Shown in pieces: positions 46,664 to 55,126 of a stretch of DNA of 64,000 nt. The position numbers were made by a program, and so were the translations under genes. The DNA comes from Chitinophaga sp. Ak27 (lineage in GTDB: Bacteria; Bacteroidota; Bacteroidia; Chitinophagales; Chitinophagaceae), in the NCBI RefSeq assembly GCF_012726295.1, contig NZ_JABAOB010000001.1, forward strand, positions 1,674,001 to 1,738,000. Reading direction: 5' to 3'. The notes under the pieces are model-generated. The model was not told the origin of the DNA and ran no database searches. It saw nothing but the letters and a program-made list of their open reading frames with translations. Numbering within the stretch: the stretch's first letter is position 1; every line of letters starts with the position of its first letter.

Positions 46664-47149
46664 ATGGAATCCATCTCTATCAGAACCATCATATCTGCCG
46701 ACGACCCGATTATTGCCAACATCGTAAAAACTACCCTAACAGAATTTGGCATGAACAAGCAGGGCACCGCTTTTTCAGATCCGACTACAGACCACTTATC
46801 TGTATTGTTCGACATCCCACGCGCCATTTATTACATCGCTGAAATGGATGGCAGGATCATTGGCGGGGCAGGTATTCACCCGCTGGATGGCGGCCCCGAC
46901 ACGGTATGTGAACTGCAAAAAATGTATCTGTTGCCCGAGGCCCGCGGGAAAGGACTGGCTGGAAAGCTGATCACGATGTGCCTCTCCTATGCTAAACAGC
47001 ACGGCTATACGCATTGCTACCTGGAAACCAGTCCCGAGCTGGCCCGTGCCCGGAAAGTATATGAACAATTTGGCTTCAGGTACCTGACAGGCCCCATGGG
47101 CAACACCGGCCATTTTGGCTGTGACAGCTGGATGCTCAAGGATTTATAG
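46664..47149 (+). CDS. GNAT-family N-acetyltransferase
   Basis: 161 residues. The acetyl-CoA site is LQKMYLLPEARGKGLAGKLI (R..G.G/A pattern) with beta strand CYLETSPELARARKVYEQFGF. It transfers an acetyl group from acetyl-CoA to an unknown amine. The start at 46664 keeps the full fold, although the hairpin lies directly upstream. The PorT-like barrel gene follows 80 bp later. Confidence 0.85.
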   Translation: MESISIRTIISADDPIIANIVKTTLTEFGMNKQGTAFSDPTTDHLSVLFDIPRAIYYIAEMDGRIIGGAGIHPLDGGPDTVCELQKMYLLPEARGKGLAGKLITMCLSYAKQHGYTHCYLETSPELARARKVYEQFGFRYLTGPMGNTGHFGCDSWMLKDL

Positions 47150-47229
47150 CTTTTCGGTATGCTTGGCTTTTCCGGTAGTACTCAAACCGGCATGCTTCTT
47201 GCCAAATGCGGCTACATAAATAACATATC

Positions 47230-47811
47230 ATGAAAAAATTTATTCTGTCTGGTGTATTAGCTATAGGAACGATGCTGGCAGTACAGGCACAAAACGTAAA
47301 ATTTGGTGTAAAAGGAGGATTGAATATTTCGAAACTCACGAATACGGATGGGTCTAAAACCCTGGCTGGCTTTAATGCCGGTGGACTGGTCAACTTTGAA
47401 CTGGATAAAAACTGGGCGATCCAACCGGAAGTGTTGTACTCCACCCAGGGAACTAAGTTCGAACATAGCGCTTTCTGGGGATTGATCAGCAATTCCGGTA
47501 CTACCAAATTGAACTATGTGAATATCCCTGTAATGGTACAATATTCCATCGTTCCTGAATTTTACCTGGAAGCCGGCCCACAACTGGGCATCCTCACCGC
47601 TGCCAAAGTAAAATCCGGTAGCGTTACCTTGGATGTAAAAGACCAGATGAAGTCGGTAGATTTCGGCCTGGGCTTTGGCTTTGGCTATAAATTCGATATG
47701 GGCTTGGGTATCAGCGGCCGTTATAACTTCGGATTAACTAATGTATACGACTCCGATAAAGTAGACAGTAAGAACTCGGTAGCGCAGATTGGCGTGTTTT
47801 ATACTTTTTAG
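47230..47811 (+). CDS. PorT-like outer-membrane beta-barrel protein
   Basis: 193 residues. Signal peptide MKKFILSGVLAIGTMLAVQAQ, then VKFGVKGGLNISKLTNTDG and repeated amphipathic strands, ending YFTF-like GVFYTF. This is the small outer-membrane barrel family (OMP_b-brl type) abundant in Bacteroidota. The role is unknown, probably envelope structure. The palindromic repeat begins right after its stop. Confidence 0.85.
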   Translation: MKKFILSGVLAIGTMLAVQAQNVKFGVKGGLNISKLTNTDGSKTLAGFNAGGLVNFELDKNWAIQPEVLYSTQGTKFEHSAFWGLISNSGTTKLNYVNIPVMVQYSIVPEFYLEAGPQLGILTAAKVKSGSVTLDVKDQMKSVDFGLGFGFGYKFDMGLGISGRYNFGLTNVYDSDKVDSKNSVAQIGVFYTF

Positions 47812-47910
47812 AAAGCTGAAAGCGTAAAGCATAAAGCTATTGAGGAGAATGATATAAGCGGATATCTATTCGCATTGATCATTCTCCTCAATAGCTTTAT
47901 GCTTTCCGCT
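47812..47910. repeat. Heptamer-built palindromic intergenic repeat, copy B
   Basis: Core arms 47821-47853 and 47878-47910 pair over 33 bp with one mismatch. The left side opens with four AAAGCNN heptamers starting the base after the barrel gene's stop codon. The loop contains GCG...CGC. It ends 7 bp before the -7 box of argS. The core is shared with copies at 7.0, 56.8 and 61.5 kb. Confidence 0.88.
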
Positions 47911-47925
47911 AATTGACTATCTTTG
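47896..47925 (+). promoter_or_regulatory. Candidate promoter of argS
   Basis: -7 box TATCTTTG at 47918-47925, a full match. A -33-like TTTA at 47896-47899 (18-bp spacer) lies inside the right arm of the palindromic repeat. The ATG is at 47950. Confidence 0.5.
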
Positions 47926-47949
47926 CCCCTCGCATTAATCATTTTCCGC

Positions 47950-49878
47950 ATGAGTGTTGTACAATCTATCAGAACGGCCGCAGTGGCCGCCATTAAATCG
48001 CTTTACGACCAGTCGTTAACGGTAGCCGATATTTCGGTAAATACCACCAAACCTGAGTTCGAAGGCGAGTATACCATTGTAGTTTTCTCTTTCACAAAAT
48101 TCAGCCGGCAAAAACCGGAAGAAACAGCACAGCGCATAGGGGAATACCTGGTGGCGCATCATCCTGAATTGATTACACGATTCAATGTGGTAAAGGGGTT
48201 TCTTAACCTGAGCATTAATGATGCATACTGGACCCGTTTTTTACAGCAAAACTACAGTAACGCCAACATCGGGATACAACCTGCCAATGGTAAAAAGATC
48301 ATGGTGGAATATTCCTCTCCCAATACCAACAAACCGTTGCACTTAGGGCATCTGCGTAATAATTTCCTGGGATACTCTATCGCAGAAATTATGAAAGCAA
48401 ATGGTTTTGAAGTGATTAAAGCCAACCTGGTTAATGACCGTGGGATTCATATCTGCAAATCCATGCTGGCATGGCAGCTATTTGCACATGGTGATACCCC
48501 GCAAACTACCGGTATTAAAGGCGATCACCTGGTGGGTGACTACTACGTAAAATTTGAATCGGTCGTAAAAGAACAGGCGGAAGTGATCATTGACCGGGTC
48601 TTGGAAAGAGACTTCCAGGACTTCGACGCCAACGAAGCTGAAAAACTGGAGAAACTGGTAACTGCCCTGCACAAGCCGGAAGTAAAGGACGATAAAGACA
48701 AGGCCGGCAAAATTATGGACGACATCAAAGAGATGTCACGTAATAAAACAGAGATCATGCAGCAGGCGAAAATCATGCTGCAGCAATGGGAAGCCGGCAA
48801 CCATGAAGTAAGGGAATTATGGGCGACTATGAATGGCTGGGTATATGAAGGATTCAATGAAACCTACAAACGCCTGGGCATCGATTTCGATAAGATGTAC
48901 TATGAAAGTGAAACCTACCTGTTAGGTAAAAACATCGTAGCCGAAGGGCTGGAGAAAGGCGTACTGTTTAAGAAGGAAGATAATTCCGTTTGGATAGACC
49001 TTACCGCCGATGGATTAGATGAAAAGCTACTGCTACGTGGTGATGGCACTTCCGTTTACATGACCCAGGACCTGGGTACTGCCTGCCTGAAGTACGAAGA
49101 TTACCATATGGATCAAAGCGTGTATGTAGTGGCAGATGAGCAAAACTATCACTTCAAGGTATTGCAACTGATCCTGCAAAAGCTGGGCGAACCGGCTGCT
49201 CCGGGCATCCTGCACCTCAGCTATGGCATGGTGGAATTACCCCATGGCCGTATGAAAAGCCGGGAAGGTACGGTAGTAGATGCCGATGACATGATTACAG
49301 AAATGGTGGAAACAGCTGCCAAACAGACCAGCGAACTGGGAAAAAAACTGGAGTCATTCTCAGAAGAGGAACTCCATACTTTATATGAAACAATAGGTTT
49401 GGGCGGATTGAAATTCTTCCTGCTAAGGGTTGATCCTAGGAAGAGAATGATCTTCAACCCGGAAGAATCTATCAGTTTGACCGGGTTTACCGCCACCTTT
49501 GTGCAATATGCCTATGCGCGTATAAAATCTATTATCCGGGAAGTAGGCGCTGTAGCAGACTTACCGTCCTTTAACTATAGCGGCGAATTGCTGCCACTGG
49601 AGAAAGAGCTGATCATTCTGAATGAGCAATTCCCTGTAGTACTGGCAGAAGCCTACCGGGAGCTGAGTCCCGCGGTAATTGCCAACTACGCCTTCCAACT
49701 GGCGCAGGCGTTTAACTCTTTCTATGGAGAGAAAGTAGAGGGCGTACCTACCTACTCTATCCTGCGTGCCGCCACCGAAGAGAAGAAAAAATTACGGCTG
49801 CAGATTATCATGATTACCGCACATACCATTGCGCAGTGCATGAAATTAATGGGTATCCGGGTACCGGAGAGGATGTAA
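47950..49878 (+). CDS. argS: Arginyl-tRNA synthetase
   Basis: 642 residues from the ATG at 47950 (MSVVQSIRTAAVAAIK). The open frame extends to a TTG at 47923, but that lies on the -7 box. Contains the HIGH-type signature PNTNKPLHLGHLRNNFLG, the KMSKS-equivalent HGRMKSREGTVV, the N-terminal Add-1 domain, and an anticodon-binding domain ending LMGIRVPERM. It charges tRNA-Arg. A stem-loop terminator with seven Ts follows. Confidence 0.96.
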   Translation: MSVVQSIRTAAVAAIKSLYDQSLTVADISVNTTKPEFEGEYTIVVFSFTKFSRQKPEETAQRIGEYLVAHHPELITRFNVVKGFLNLSINDAYWTRFLQQNYSNANIGIQPANGKKIMVEYSSPNTNKPLHLGHLRNNFLGYSIAEIMKANGFEVIKANLVNDRGIHICKSMLAWQLFAHGDTPQTTGIKGDHLVGDYYVKFESVVKEQAEVIIDRVLERDFQDFDANEAEKLEKLVTALHKPEVKDDKDKAGKIMDDIKEMSRNKTEIMQQAKIMLQQWEAGNHEVRELWATMNGWVYEGFNETYKRLGIDFDKMYYESETYLLGKNIVAEGLEKGVLFKKEDNSVWIDLTADGLDEKLLLRGDGTSVYMTQDLGTACLKYEDYHMDQSVYVVADEQNYHFKVLQLILQKLGEPAAPGILHLSYGMVELPHGRMKSREGTVVDADDMITEMVETAAKQTSELGKKLESFSEEELHTLYETIGLGGLKFFLLRVDPRKRMIFNPEESISLTGFTATFVQYAYARIKSIIREVGAVADLPSFNYSGELLPLEKELIILNEQFPVVLAEAYRELSPAVIANYAFQLAQAFNSFYGEKVEGVPTYSILRAATEEKKKLRLQIIMITAHTIAQCMKLMGIRVPERM

Positions 49879-49900
49879 GATATTTTATTTGACAGGAAGG

Positions 49901-49927
49901 CCTCCCGCTGTAGTGGGAGGTTTTTTT
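49901..49927 (+). terminator. Rho-independent terminator of argS
   Basis: Stem CCTCCC (49901-49906) with GGGAGG (49915-49920), then seven Ts (49921-49927). It starts 22 bp after the argS stop. Confidence 0.85.
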
Positions 49928-49933
49928 ATGCAT

Positions 49934-49966
49934 AAAAAAACGCTGCGAGCCTGACGGCTCGCAGCG
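49934..49966 (-). terminator. Terminator for the minus-strand gene at 50.1 kb
   Basis: Perfect 11-bp stem CGCTGCGAGCC (49941-49951) with 49956-49966, loop TGAC. On the minus strand it is followed by seven Ts (49940-49934), so it ends transcripts coming from the small TPR gene. It is back-to-back with the argS terminator. Confidence 0.8.
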
Positions 49967-50064
49967 TTGACAACTTACCGCCACCGTGGCGAAAGTTGCC
50001 GAAGAAAATACCACAGCAGGCAGCGCAGCGAAAAAGGAGCTTGCCTATCCTTTATGCGCTGTTT

Positions 50065-50460
50065 TTAAAAACCATCTACACTGTGGCAAATATGTCTGTC
50101 GGCCGTTGAGGCTTCACTTAATATAATTGCTTCATCGCAAATCGCCGCTCCACGCTCCTGCTCACCTGCACCCATATACGATTTTCCGAGCATAAACATA
50201 GCAAAAGCATTTGTAGGTTGCAAGTGCAATACCCGTTTCCATTGTACAATGGCTTTTTTAAAGCGCCGTCTTCCGTACAAGTCGTGTGCCAATTGTTGAT
50301 AATGACACACACTTTTTAGCGTATCCTTATCAACGTATAACCGTAAAGGATAGTGACAGGCGTTTGCTTTTGTATCAAAGTAACGTATTACCGGTTCACA
50401 CCTGGCTGCAGTAAACAGCAATAACAGGCTGCAGGTGGCTAAAAGCTGACAGGGTTTCAT
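50065..50460 (-). CDS. Small secreted TPR-like protein, unknown
   Basis: 131 residues from the ATG at 50460 (MKPCQLLATCSLLLLFTAARC), which starts a signal peptide. The open frame goes to 50487 but the extra residues lack sense. The mature part has two TPR-like helices (QLAHDLYGRRRFKKAIVQWKRVLHLQPTNAFAMFMLGKSYMGAG), then a short tail. Several cysteines are present. Function unknown; it is probably periplasmic. Confidence 0.6.
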   Translation of the reverse strand: MKPCQLLATCSLLLLFTAARCEPVIRYFDTKANACHYPLRLYVDKDTLKSVCHYQQLAHDLYGRRRFKKAIVQWKRVLHLQPTNAFAMFMLGKSYMGAGEQERGAAICDEAIILSEASTADRHICHSVDGF

Positions 50461-50548
50461 GTCCGGGCATTTAAGGATACCCGGCAAATGTATATAATAA
50501 AATAATTATAAATAATATTTTTTAATATGAAGGATAACTAAGGGCTGC

Positions 50549-51034
50549 TCAACCCAGTTCTTCTCCACTGAAGGACAGTGGGAGCAAGTCATTGGCATGA
50601 TTGATCACATATACCCTGCCGGATAAACCACCGAGAATAAGCCGGATAGCACCTTCCTGTTTCATTTCATATTCAGCCAACGCCTGGCGGCACATACCGC
50701 AGGGCGAAATGGGATGCCCGCTATCACCCTTAAGATTATGATAGCTGATAGCGATAGTATCTATATCTACGTTGGGATATACAGAGGCGGCAGAGGCCAG
50801 CGCCACCCGTTCTGCACAAAGACCAATAGGGAACGATGCATTTTCCTGGTTAGTACCTGCCACAATTTCTCCATTGGCTAAGCGGATCACCGCGCCTACC
50901 TGGAAATGCGAATATGGTGCATACGCATGCGCGGTTACTTCTCTCGCTTCTTTCAGCAGCCAGGCATCCGCATCTTCCAAACCATTAATATCATTGTATA
51001 CGATGTAATCGATATGCAGCTGTTGTTTTTCCAT
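50549..51034 (-). CDS. cdd: Cytidine deaminase
   Basis: 161 residues. Zinc-binding CAERVAL (Cys73, catalytic Glu75) and PCGMCRQ (Cys112, Cys115), with APYSHFQVGAVI near the N-terminus. Converts cytidine and deoxycytidine to uridine and deoxyuridine. This is the tetrameric-type core. It lies 121 bp after lepB on the same strand, behind a hairpin. Confidence 0.93.
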   Translation of the reverse strand: MEKQQLHIDYIVYNDINGLEDADAWLLKEAREVTAHAYAPYSHFQVGAVIRLANGEIVAGTNQENASFPIGLCAERVALASAASVYPNVDIDTIAISYHNLKGDSGHPISPCGMCRQALAEYEMKQEGAIRLILGGLSGRVYVINHANDLLPLSFSGEELG

Positions 51035-51097
51035 ATGAGCAGTTGTAAAGGGTTACTGGCAGGTCTTTTCCTGACGGCAGGCCGGGGCAAAGACGAC

Positions 51098-51124
51098 TAC
51101 GGACCGGCAAAAGGCCGGTCCGTA
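51098..51124 (-). terminator. Hairpin between lepB and cdd
   Basis: 11-bp perfect stem TACGGACCGGC (51098-51108) with 51114-51124, loop AAAAG. There is no T-run on the minus-strand side, so it may attenuate rather than end transcription from lepB to cdd. Confidence 0.55.
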
Positions 51125-51155
51125 ATTTACTTTAAATTATATTCAGGGCAATTAC

Positions 51156-52352
51156 TTACTTGATATTTCTAAAGATGCGGCTCCAACGGATACCACCCTC
51201 TCCATAACTCATCCAGATCAACCAGGCTTTACCTACTACGTGGTCTTCCGGAACAAAGCCCCAGAAGCGGGAATCCAGGGAATTATTACGGTTATCCCCC
51301 ATCATCCAGTAATAGTTCATTTTAAACGTGTAGGAGTCGGCAGGCTGGCCGTTAATGATAAACTTACCATCCTTTCTTTCCAGCGTATTGCCTTCATACA
51401 CACGGATAATGCGATCGTACAACGCAATATTGCTTTCATCCAGTTTTACCGTAGCACCTTTCTTTGGAATGTACATAGGACCGAAGTTTTCATCTGTCCA
51501 TTTGAAATGCGCAGAGTCATGCGGGAAGATATCGTTATAGTTGAAATCCGAGAAAGCAGATGCTTCATACATTGTAATATTCTTCACGATAGGAAACTGC
51601 TTCAGGGCGGCTACATTGTCTGGTGTCAGGTTATAGAGAAATTTATTGGCATCGATCTGGAAAAAATCCGGCGGAGTAGTAGCAATGCCCAATTCTTCGA
51701 GCCTGCTGGGATTCAGCTGATCACCAGTGGTTTCAACTACATATTTGTGTTGACTGCCCGGAGGTACCGGCGCTGCCTGTCCATTGATATATACGGCGCC
51801 ATGAACAATCCGGAGCGTGTCGCCCGCCTGCCCCATACAGCGTTTGATATAGTTTTCGCGTTTATCCACCGGGCGTTGAATGATCTGGTAGGAGTTATGA
51901 ACCGCCTGCCAGCCATTCTGTCTTACCATGTTATAGTAACTTGGATCCGGCGAGTCTATCGCTACAGTATCTCCCTCCGGGAAATTAAATACCACTACAT
52001 CGTAGCGTTTAATATCAGAGAAACCTGGTAAACGTCTGTACTTCCATTTTATGGCTTCAGAATAAGCTTTGGTAGACTTTGTAAAGGGAAGGGTATGATG
52101 TACAAAAGGTACTGCCAGCGGCGTCATTGGAATACGGGGCCCGTAACTGATCTTGCTGACAAACAGGAAATCGTTTACCAGCAATGTTTTTTCCATAGAT
52201 GGAGTAGGGATCGTATATGCCTCAAAAATGAAGGTGCGGATAAGCGTGGCTGCTATGATAGCGAAAATACCAGCGTCTAACCATTCTCTAGCCTGAGATT
52301 TCTTCTTCTTTGGCTGACTGTCTTTGTTTTTTTTCCAAAATGCCAGGTTCAT
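51156..52352 (-). CDS. lepB: Signal peptidase I
   Basis: 398 residues, longer than the E. coli enzyme, as usual in Bacteroidota. Lys-rich cytoplasmic N-terminus, one membrane helix (WLDAGIFAIIAATLIRTFIF), catalytic Ser52 in TIPTPSMEKTLL, the general base Lys170 in ENYIKRCMGQAGDTL, and the C-terminal box GDNRNNSLDSRFWGFVP. It removes signal peptides from exported proteins, such as those found in this window. A large insert of ~130 residues sits between the Lys box and the C-terminal box. Confidence 0.94.
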   Translation of the reverse strand: MNLAFWKKNKDSQPKKKKSQAREWLDAGIFAIIAATLIRTFIFEAYTIPTPSMEKTLLVNDFLFVSKISYGPRIPMTPLAVPFVHHTLPFTKSTKAYSEAIKWKYRRLPGFSDIKRYDVVVFNFPEGDTVAIDSPDPSYYNMVRQNGWQAVHNSYQIIQRPVDKRENYIKRCMGQAGDTLRIVHGAVYINGQAAPVPPGSQHKYVVETTGDQLNPSRLEELGIATTPPDFFQIDANKFLYNLTPDNVAALKQFPIVKNITMYEASAFSDFNYNDIFPHDSAHFKWTDENFGPMYIPKKGATVKLDESNIALYDRIIRVYEGNTLERKDGKFIINGQPADSYTFKMNYYWMMGDNRNNSLDSRFWGFVPEDHVVGKAWLIWMSYGEGGIRWSRIFRNIK

Positions 52353-52382
52353 TCAGTTTCGCTTATTAGATGCTTAAAAAGG

Positions 52383-52390
52383 CAAATATA
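52383..52390 (-). promoter_or_regulatory. Candidate -7 box for lepB
   Basis: The minus strand reads TATATTTG, a full match, 30 bp before the lepB ATG. No good -33 box. Confidence 0.4.
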
Positions 52391-52524
52391 ATATTCTGCC
52401 GTTTGCCAGTAGCTATTCCGCTACAAAAGTTTTCTTAAAAATAGATTAAAAGACAATTTATTATATTTTTCGAATATGTAATATACCACACATCAAATAA
52501 CCAGTATTTATTGGCTGGATAAGT

Positions 52525-53172
52525 TTACAATACCGTTTCCAGGATCTGGTTAATGACATCAGCGCGGTTGAGGACCATAAAGTGGCCGGCATCGGGGATC
52601 AGGTGGGTTGGGGTGAGATATTTAGCAGGGAAAGGATGGTCTTTAGCACCATGGATATGCACCAGGCCTTCGGGTACCTGTTCATTTTCCCAGTGCAGGA
52701 TAGCATTTACTGCCCAGCGGGTATAGGCATAATCTTTTTTAGCGAGATATTCATTTACCAGTACCCTTTCTGCCTCAGTTTCAATATCGAGAAACTTTTT
52801 CACTATCATATTCCTGCGCTGGTAGAGGAGTTGGTCGGGGAGTTTATGAATGCCCAGGCGTTTCACCCAGTTGTAATAAGGTGGTTTTTCAGCGGTACGC
52901 TTGATGCTGGATACCAGGATGTTTTTGGCGATGGGTATGTGCCGGGCAATTTCCAGGCTCATAATACCTCCAAAGGAAACGCCCAGCAGCGTTACTGGTC
53001 CATCGGCCCGGATGCCTTTCGCCATGCGGGCGGCATACTGACCGATGGGTTCATCCGGCAATGGGGTGATCCACTGCAGGTAATGTACCTGGTAGGCGGG
53101 CGGAAAGCGCAGATTGTTAAAAATGCGCTCATCGGCCCCCAGCCCACTGATCAGGTACAATTGCTTCTGCAT
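52525..53172 (-). CDS. Alpha/beta-hydrolase
   Basis: 215 residues. A compact alpha/beta-hydrolase with nucleophile Ser66 in LLGVSFGGIM, an oxyanion-side segment LISGLGADERIF, and probable His in DAGHFMVLN. No signal peptide. It begins 7 bp after the sigma-54-type regulator gene ends, so it is co-transcribed. The substrate is unknown; a small ester or thioesterase-like role is only a guess. Confidence 0.8.
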   Translation of the reverse strand: MQKQLYLISGLGADERIFNNLRFPPAYQVHYLQWITPLPDEPIGQYAARMAKGIRADGPVTLLGVSFGGIMSLEIARHIPIAKNILVSSIKRTAEKPPYYNWVKRLGIHKLPDQLLYQRRNMIVKKFLDIETEAERVLVNEYLAKKDYAYTRWAVNAILHWENEQVPEGLVHIHGAKDHPFPAKYLTPTHLIPDAGHFMVLNRADVINQILETVL

Positions 53173-53179
53173 ATTTCTT

Positions 53180-54364
53180 TTAAGAACCTACTTTTTTCTT
53201 ATCGCGGTTAGGCACTACAAAATCGTCTACATCTTCTGCGGTAATAGTTTTGCCGGACAAGATGATCAATCTTTCTACTACGTTGCGCAGTTCACGGATG
53301 TTACCGGTCCAGTTATGATTTTGCAACGCTTTCATCGCATCTTTATCTATGGCTTTACGTGCAATACCGTATTCGCTGCAAACGCTGTCGAGGAAGCTAT
53401 CTACCAGCAATGGCACATCTTCCCGGCGATCGTTCAGGGAAGGTACATGGATAAGAATCACGCTCAGGCGGTGATACAGATCCAGGCGGAAGTTTTTGCT
53501 TTCCACTTCCTGCAGCAGGTCTTTATTGGTCGCTGCTACCACGCGTACATCTACACTGATTTCCTTGTCGCCGCCCACGCGGGTAATTTTACCCTCCTGT
53601 AAGGCGCGCAGTACCTTGGCCTGGGCACTGAGGCTCATATCACCTATTTCGTCGAGGAAAAGGGTGCCGCCGCTGGCTTGTTCAAATTTACCAATGCGCT
53701 GTTTTACAGCAGAAGTAAAGGACCCTTTCTCATGACCGAATAATTCACTTTCTATCAGTTCGCTGGGAATAGCTGCACAGTTCACCTCTACGAGCTGTGC
53801 ACCTGCGCGGTTGCTGCGTTCGTGCAACCATCGGGCTACCAGCTCCTTTCCTACCCCGTTTTCACCGGTAATCAATACGCGGGCATCGGTAGGTGCTACT
53901 TTTTCAATAGTTTCCCTAATCTTCAGTAAGGGAGAAGACTGACCAATCATTTCCGGCACCTTGTTCACCTTGCGGCGCAGGGTTTTGGTTTCGGTCACCA
54001 GTGTGGTTTTATCCATCGCATTACGCAGCGTGATCAGCAGGCGGTTCAGGTCTGGTGGCTTCGAAATATAATCATAGGCGCCTTTTTTCACGGCATCAAC
54101 GGCAGTATCGATATTACCATGCCCCGATACCATGATGATAGGAATATCCGCATTCACTTCCCGGGCTTTTTCTAAGAACTCCAGGCCATCCATTTTAGGC
54201 ATTTTGATGTCGCATAATACGGCATCGTAAGCCTTTGCCTGGAACATTTTAAATCCTTCCATTCCATCTGCTGCCTCATCTACTTTATACCCCTCGTAAC
54301 TTAAAATTTCCGTGAGTGTTTTACGAATACTTTTTTCGTCGTCTATTATTAAAATATTAGCCAT
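53180..54364 (-). CDS. Sigma-54-type response regulator lacking the DNA-binding domain
   Basis: 394 residues from the ATG at 54364 (MANILIIDDE). The open frame extends to 54412, just downstream of a -7 box (54424-54417), so the longer form is unlikely. The receiver domain has Asp8/Asp9 and phosphoacceptor Asp52. The AAA+ domain has Walker A GENGVGKE (167-174) and Walker B TLFLDEIGD. The sigma-54 contact loop reads GSFTSA (214-219) instead of the usual GAFTGA. The protein ends shortly after NWTGNIRELRNVVER..., with no Fis-type helix-turn-helix. It may act from solution on RpoN promoters or through protein contacts. Confidence 0.88.
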   Translation of the reverse strand: MANILIIDDEKSIRKTLTEILSYEGYKVDEAADGMEGFKMFQAKAYDAVLCDIKMPKMDGLEFLEKAREVNADIPIIMVSGHGNIDTAVDAVKKGAYDYISKPPDLNRLLITLRNAMDKTTLVTETKTLRRKVNKVPEMIGQSSPLLKIRETIEKVAPTDARVLITGENGVGKELVARWLHERSNRAGAQLVEVNCAAIPSELIESELFGHEKGSFTSAVKQRIGKFEQASGGTLFLDEIGDMSLSAQAKVLRALQEGKITRVGGDKEISVDVRVVAATNKDLLQEVESKNFRLDLYHRLSVILIHVPSLNDRREDVPLLVDSFLDSVCSEYGIARKAIDKDAMKALQNHNWTGNIRELRNVVERLIILSGKTITAEDVDDFVVPNRDKKKVGS

Positions 54365-54416
54365 AATCAGGTTTAATTTTGTACGACCGGCAAATACCTG
54401 CCATTTATACAACGGG

Positions 54417-54424
54417 CAAAAATA
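54417..54424 (-). promoter_or_regulatory. Candidate -7 box for the regulator-hydrolase operon
   Basis: The minus strand reads TATTTTTG, a full match, 53 bp before the ATG at 54364. Confidence 0.4.
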
Positions 54425-54468
54425 AAGATTAATCAGTTAAAATTGCAGGATATATCATATCATTTAAC

Positions 54469-55017
54469 ATGTCGGATAAAATTGAGATGACCCCGTACAG
54501 CTCCCGCTGGCCGGAAGAATTTAAGGAGATAGCGGCTAACCTGGAAGCAGTATTGGGTAATTATGCCCTGGCTGTTGACCATATTGGCTCCACCAGTGTG
54601 CCGGGAATGCCTGCCAAAGATGTTATAGACGTGCAGGTAACGGTGGCCTCGCTGGACCAGCCTATCCAGCCCTTACTGGAGCAACTCGGGTATGAGCGGA
54701 AATATGACCTGGCCGACCACCGGCCGCCAGGGAGAACAGACCTGGCCGACGGGGAGCTGGAAAAACATTTCTATTTCAAACAACAACGGCGGATCAACCT
54801 GCATGTGCGGGTAGCTGGCCGGTTTAACCAGCGCTATGCGCTGTTGTGCCGCGATTACCTGCGTTCCCATCCGCTCGCCGCACAGGCGTATGGCGTGATC
54901 AAACAGGAACTGGCCAGGTATTTCCCGAACAATGCAGACGCTTACTACGACATCAAAGATCCTGTGTTTGACCTCATTATGGAAGGCGCTTATGAGTGGA
55001 GCGGAACAAGGCTGTAA
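54469..55017 (+). CDS. GrpB/UPF0157 family nucleotidyltransferase-fold protein
   Basis: 182 residues. Contains YSSRWPEEFKEIAANL, then VDHIGSTSVPGMPAKDVIDVQV, the signature of the GrpB/UPF0157 family (nucleotidyltransferase fold), and NLHVRV..NQRYALLCRDYLRSHP. Some relatives are fused to dephospho-CoA kinase. The exact reaction is unsettled. It is divergent from the regulator gene. Confidence 0.85.
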   Translation: MSDKIEMTPYSSRWPEEFKEIAANLEAVLGNYALAVDHIGSTSVPGMPAKDVIDVQVTVASLDQPIQPLLEQLGYERKYDLADHRPPGRTDLADGELEKHFYFKQQRRINLHVRVAGRFNQRYALLCRDYLRSHPLAAQAYGVIKQELARYFPNNADAYYDIKDPVFDLIMEGAYEWSGTRL

Positions 55018-55034
55018 TAGTATCTGGCTACTGA

Positions 55035-55066
55035 CTTGACATTTCCCCGCTTGTCTACTACCTTTA
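55035..55066 (+). promoter_or_regulatory. Candidate promoter of cysE-cysM
   Basis: TTG at 55035-55037 and TACCTTTA at 55059-55066 (one mismatch to TAnnTTTG), spacer 21 bp. It lies about 60 bp before the cysE ATG. Confidence 0.35.
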
Positions 55067-55126
55067 CAGGATTTATGCGTAATTTCAATATATATAAAGT
55101 GCCCATCCCTGTAATTACATCCGCAT

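Noticed and set aside
49971..49998. Small inverted repeat CAACTT...CGCCA-ccg-TGGCG...AAGTTG after the argS terminators
   Set aside because: Real as a short hairpin, but it follows two good terminators, has no T-run and no clear function, so I do not list it as a feature.
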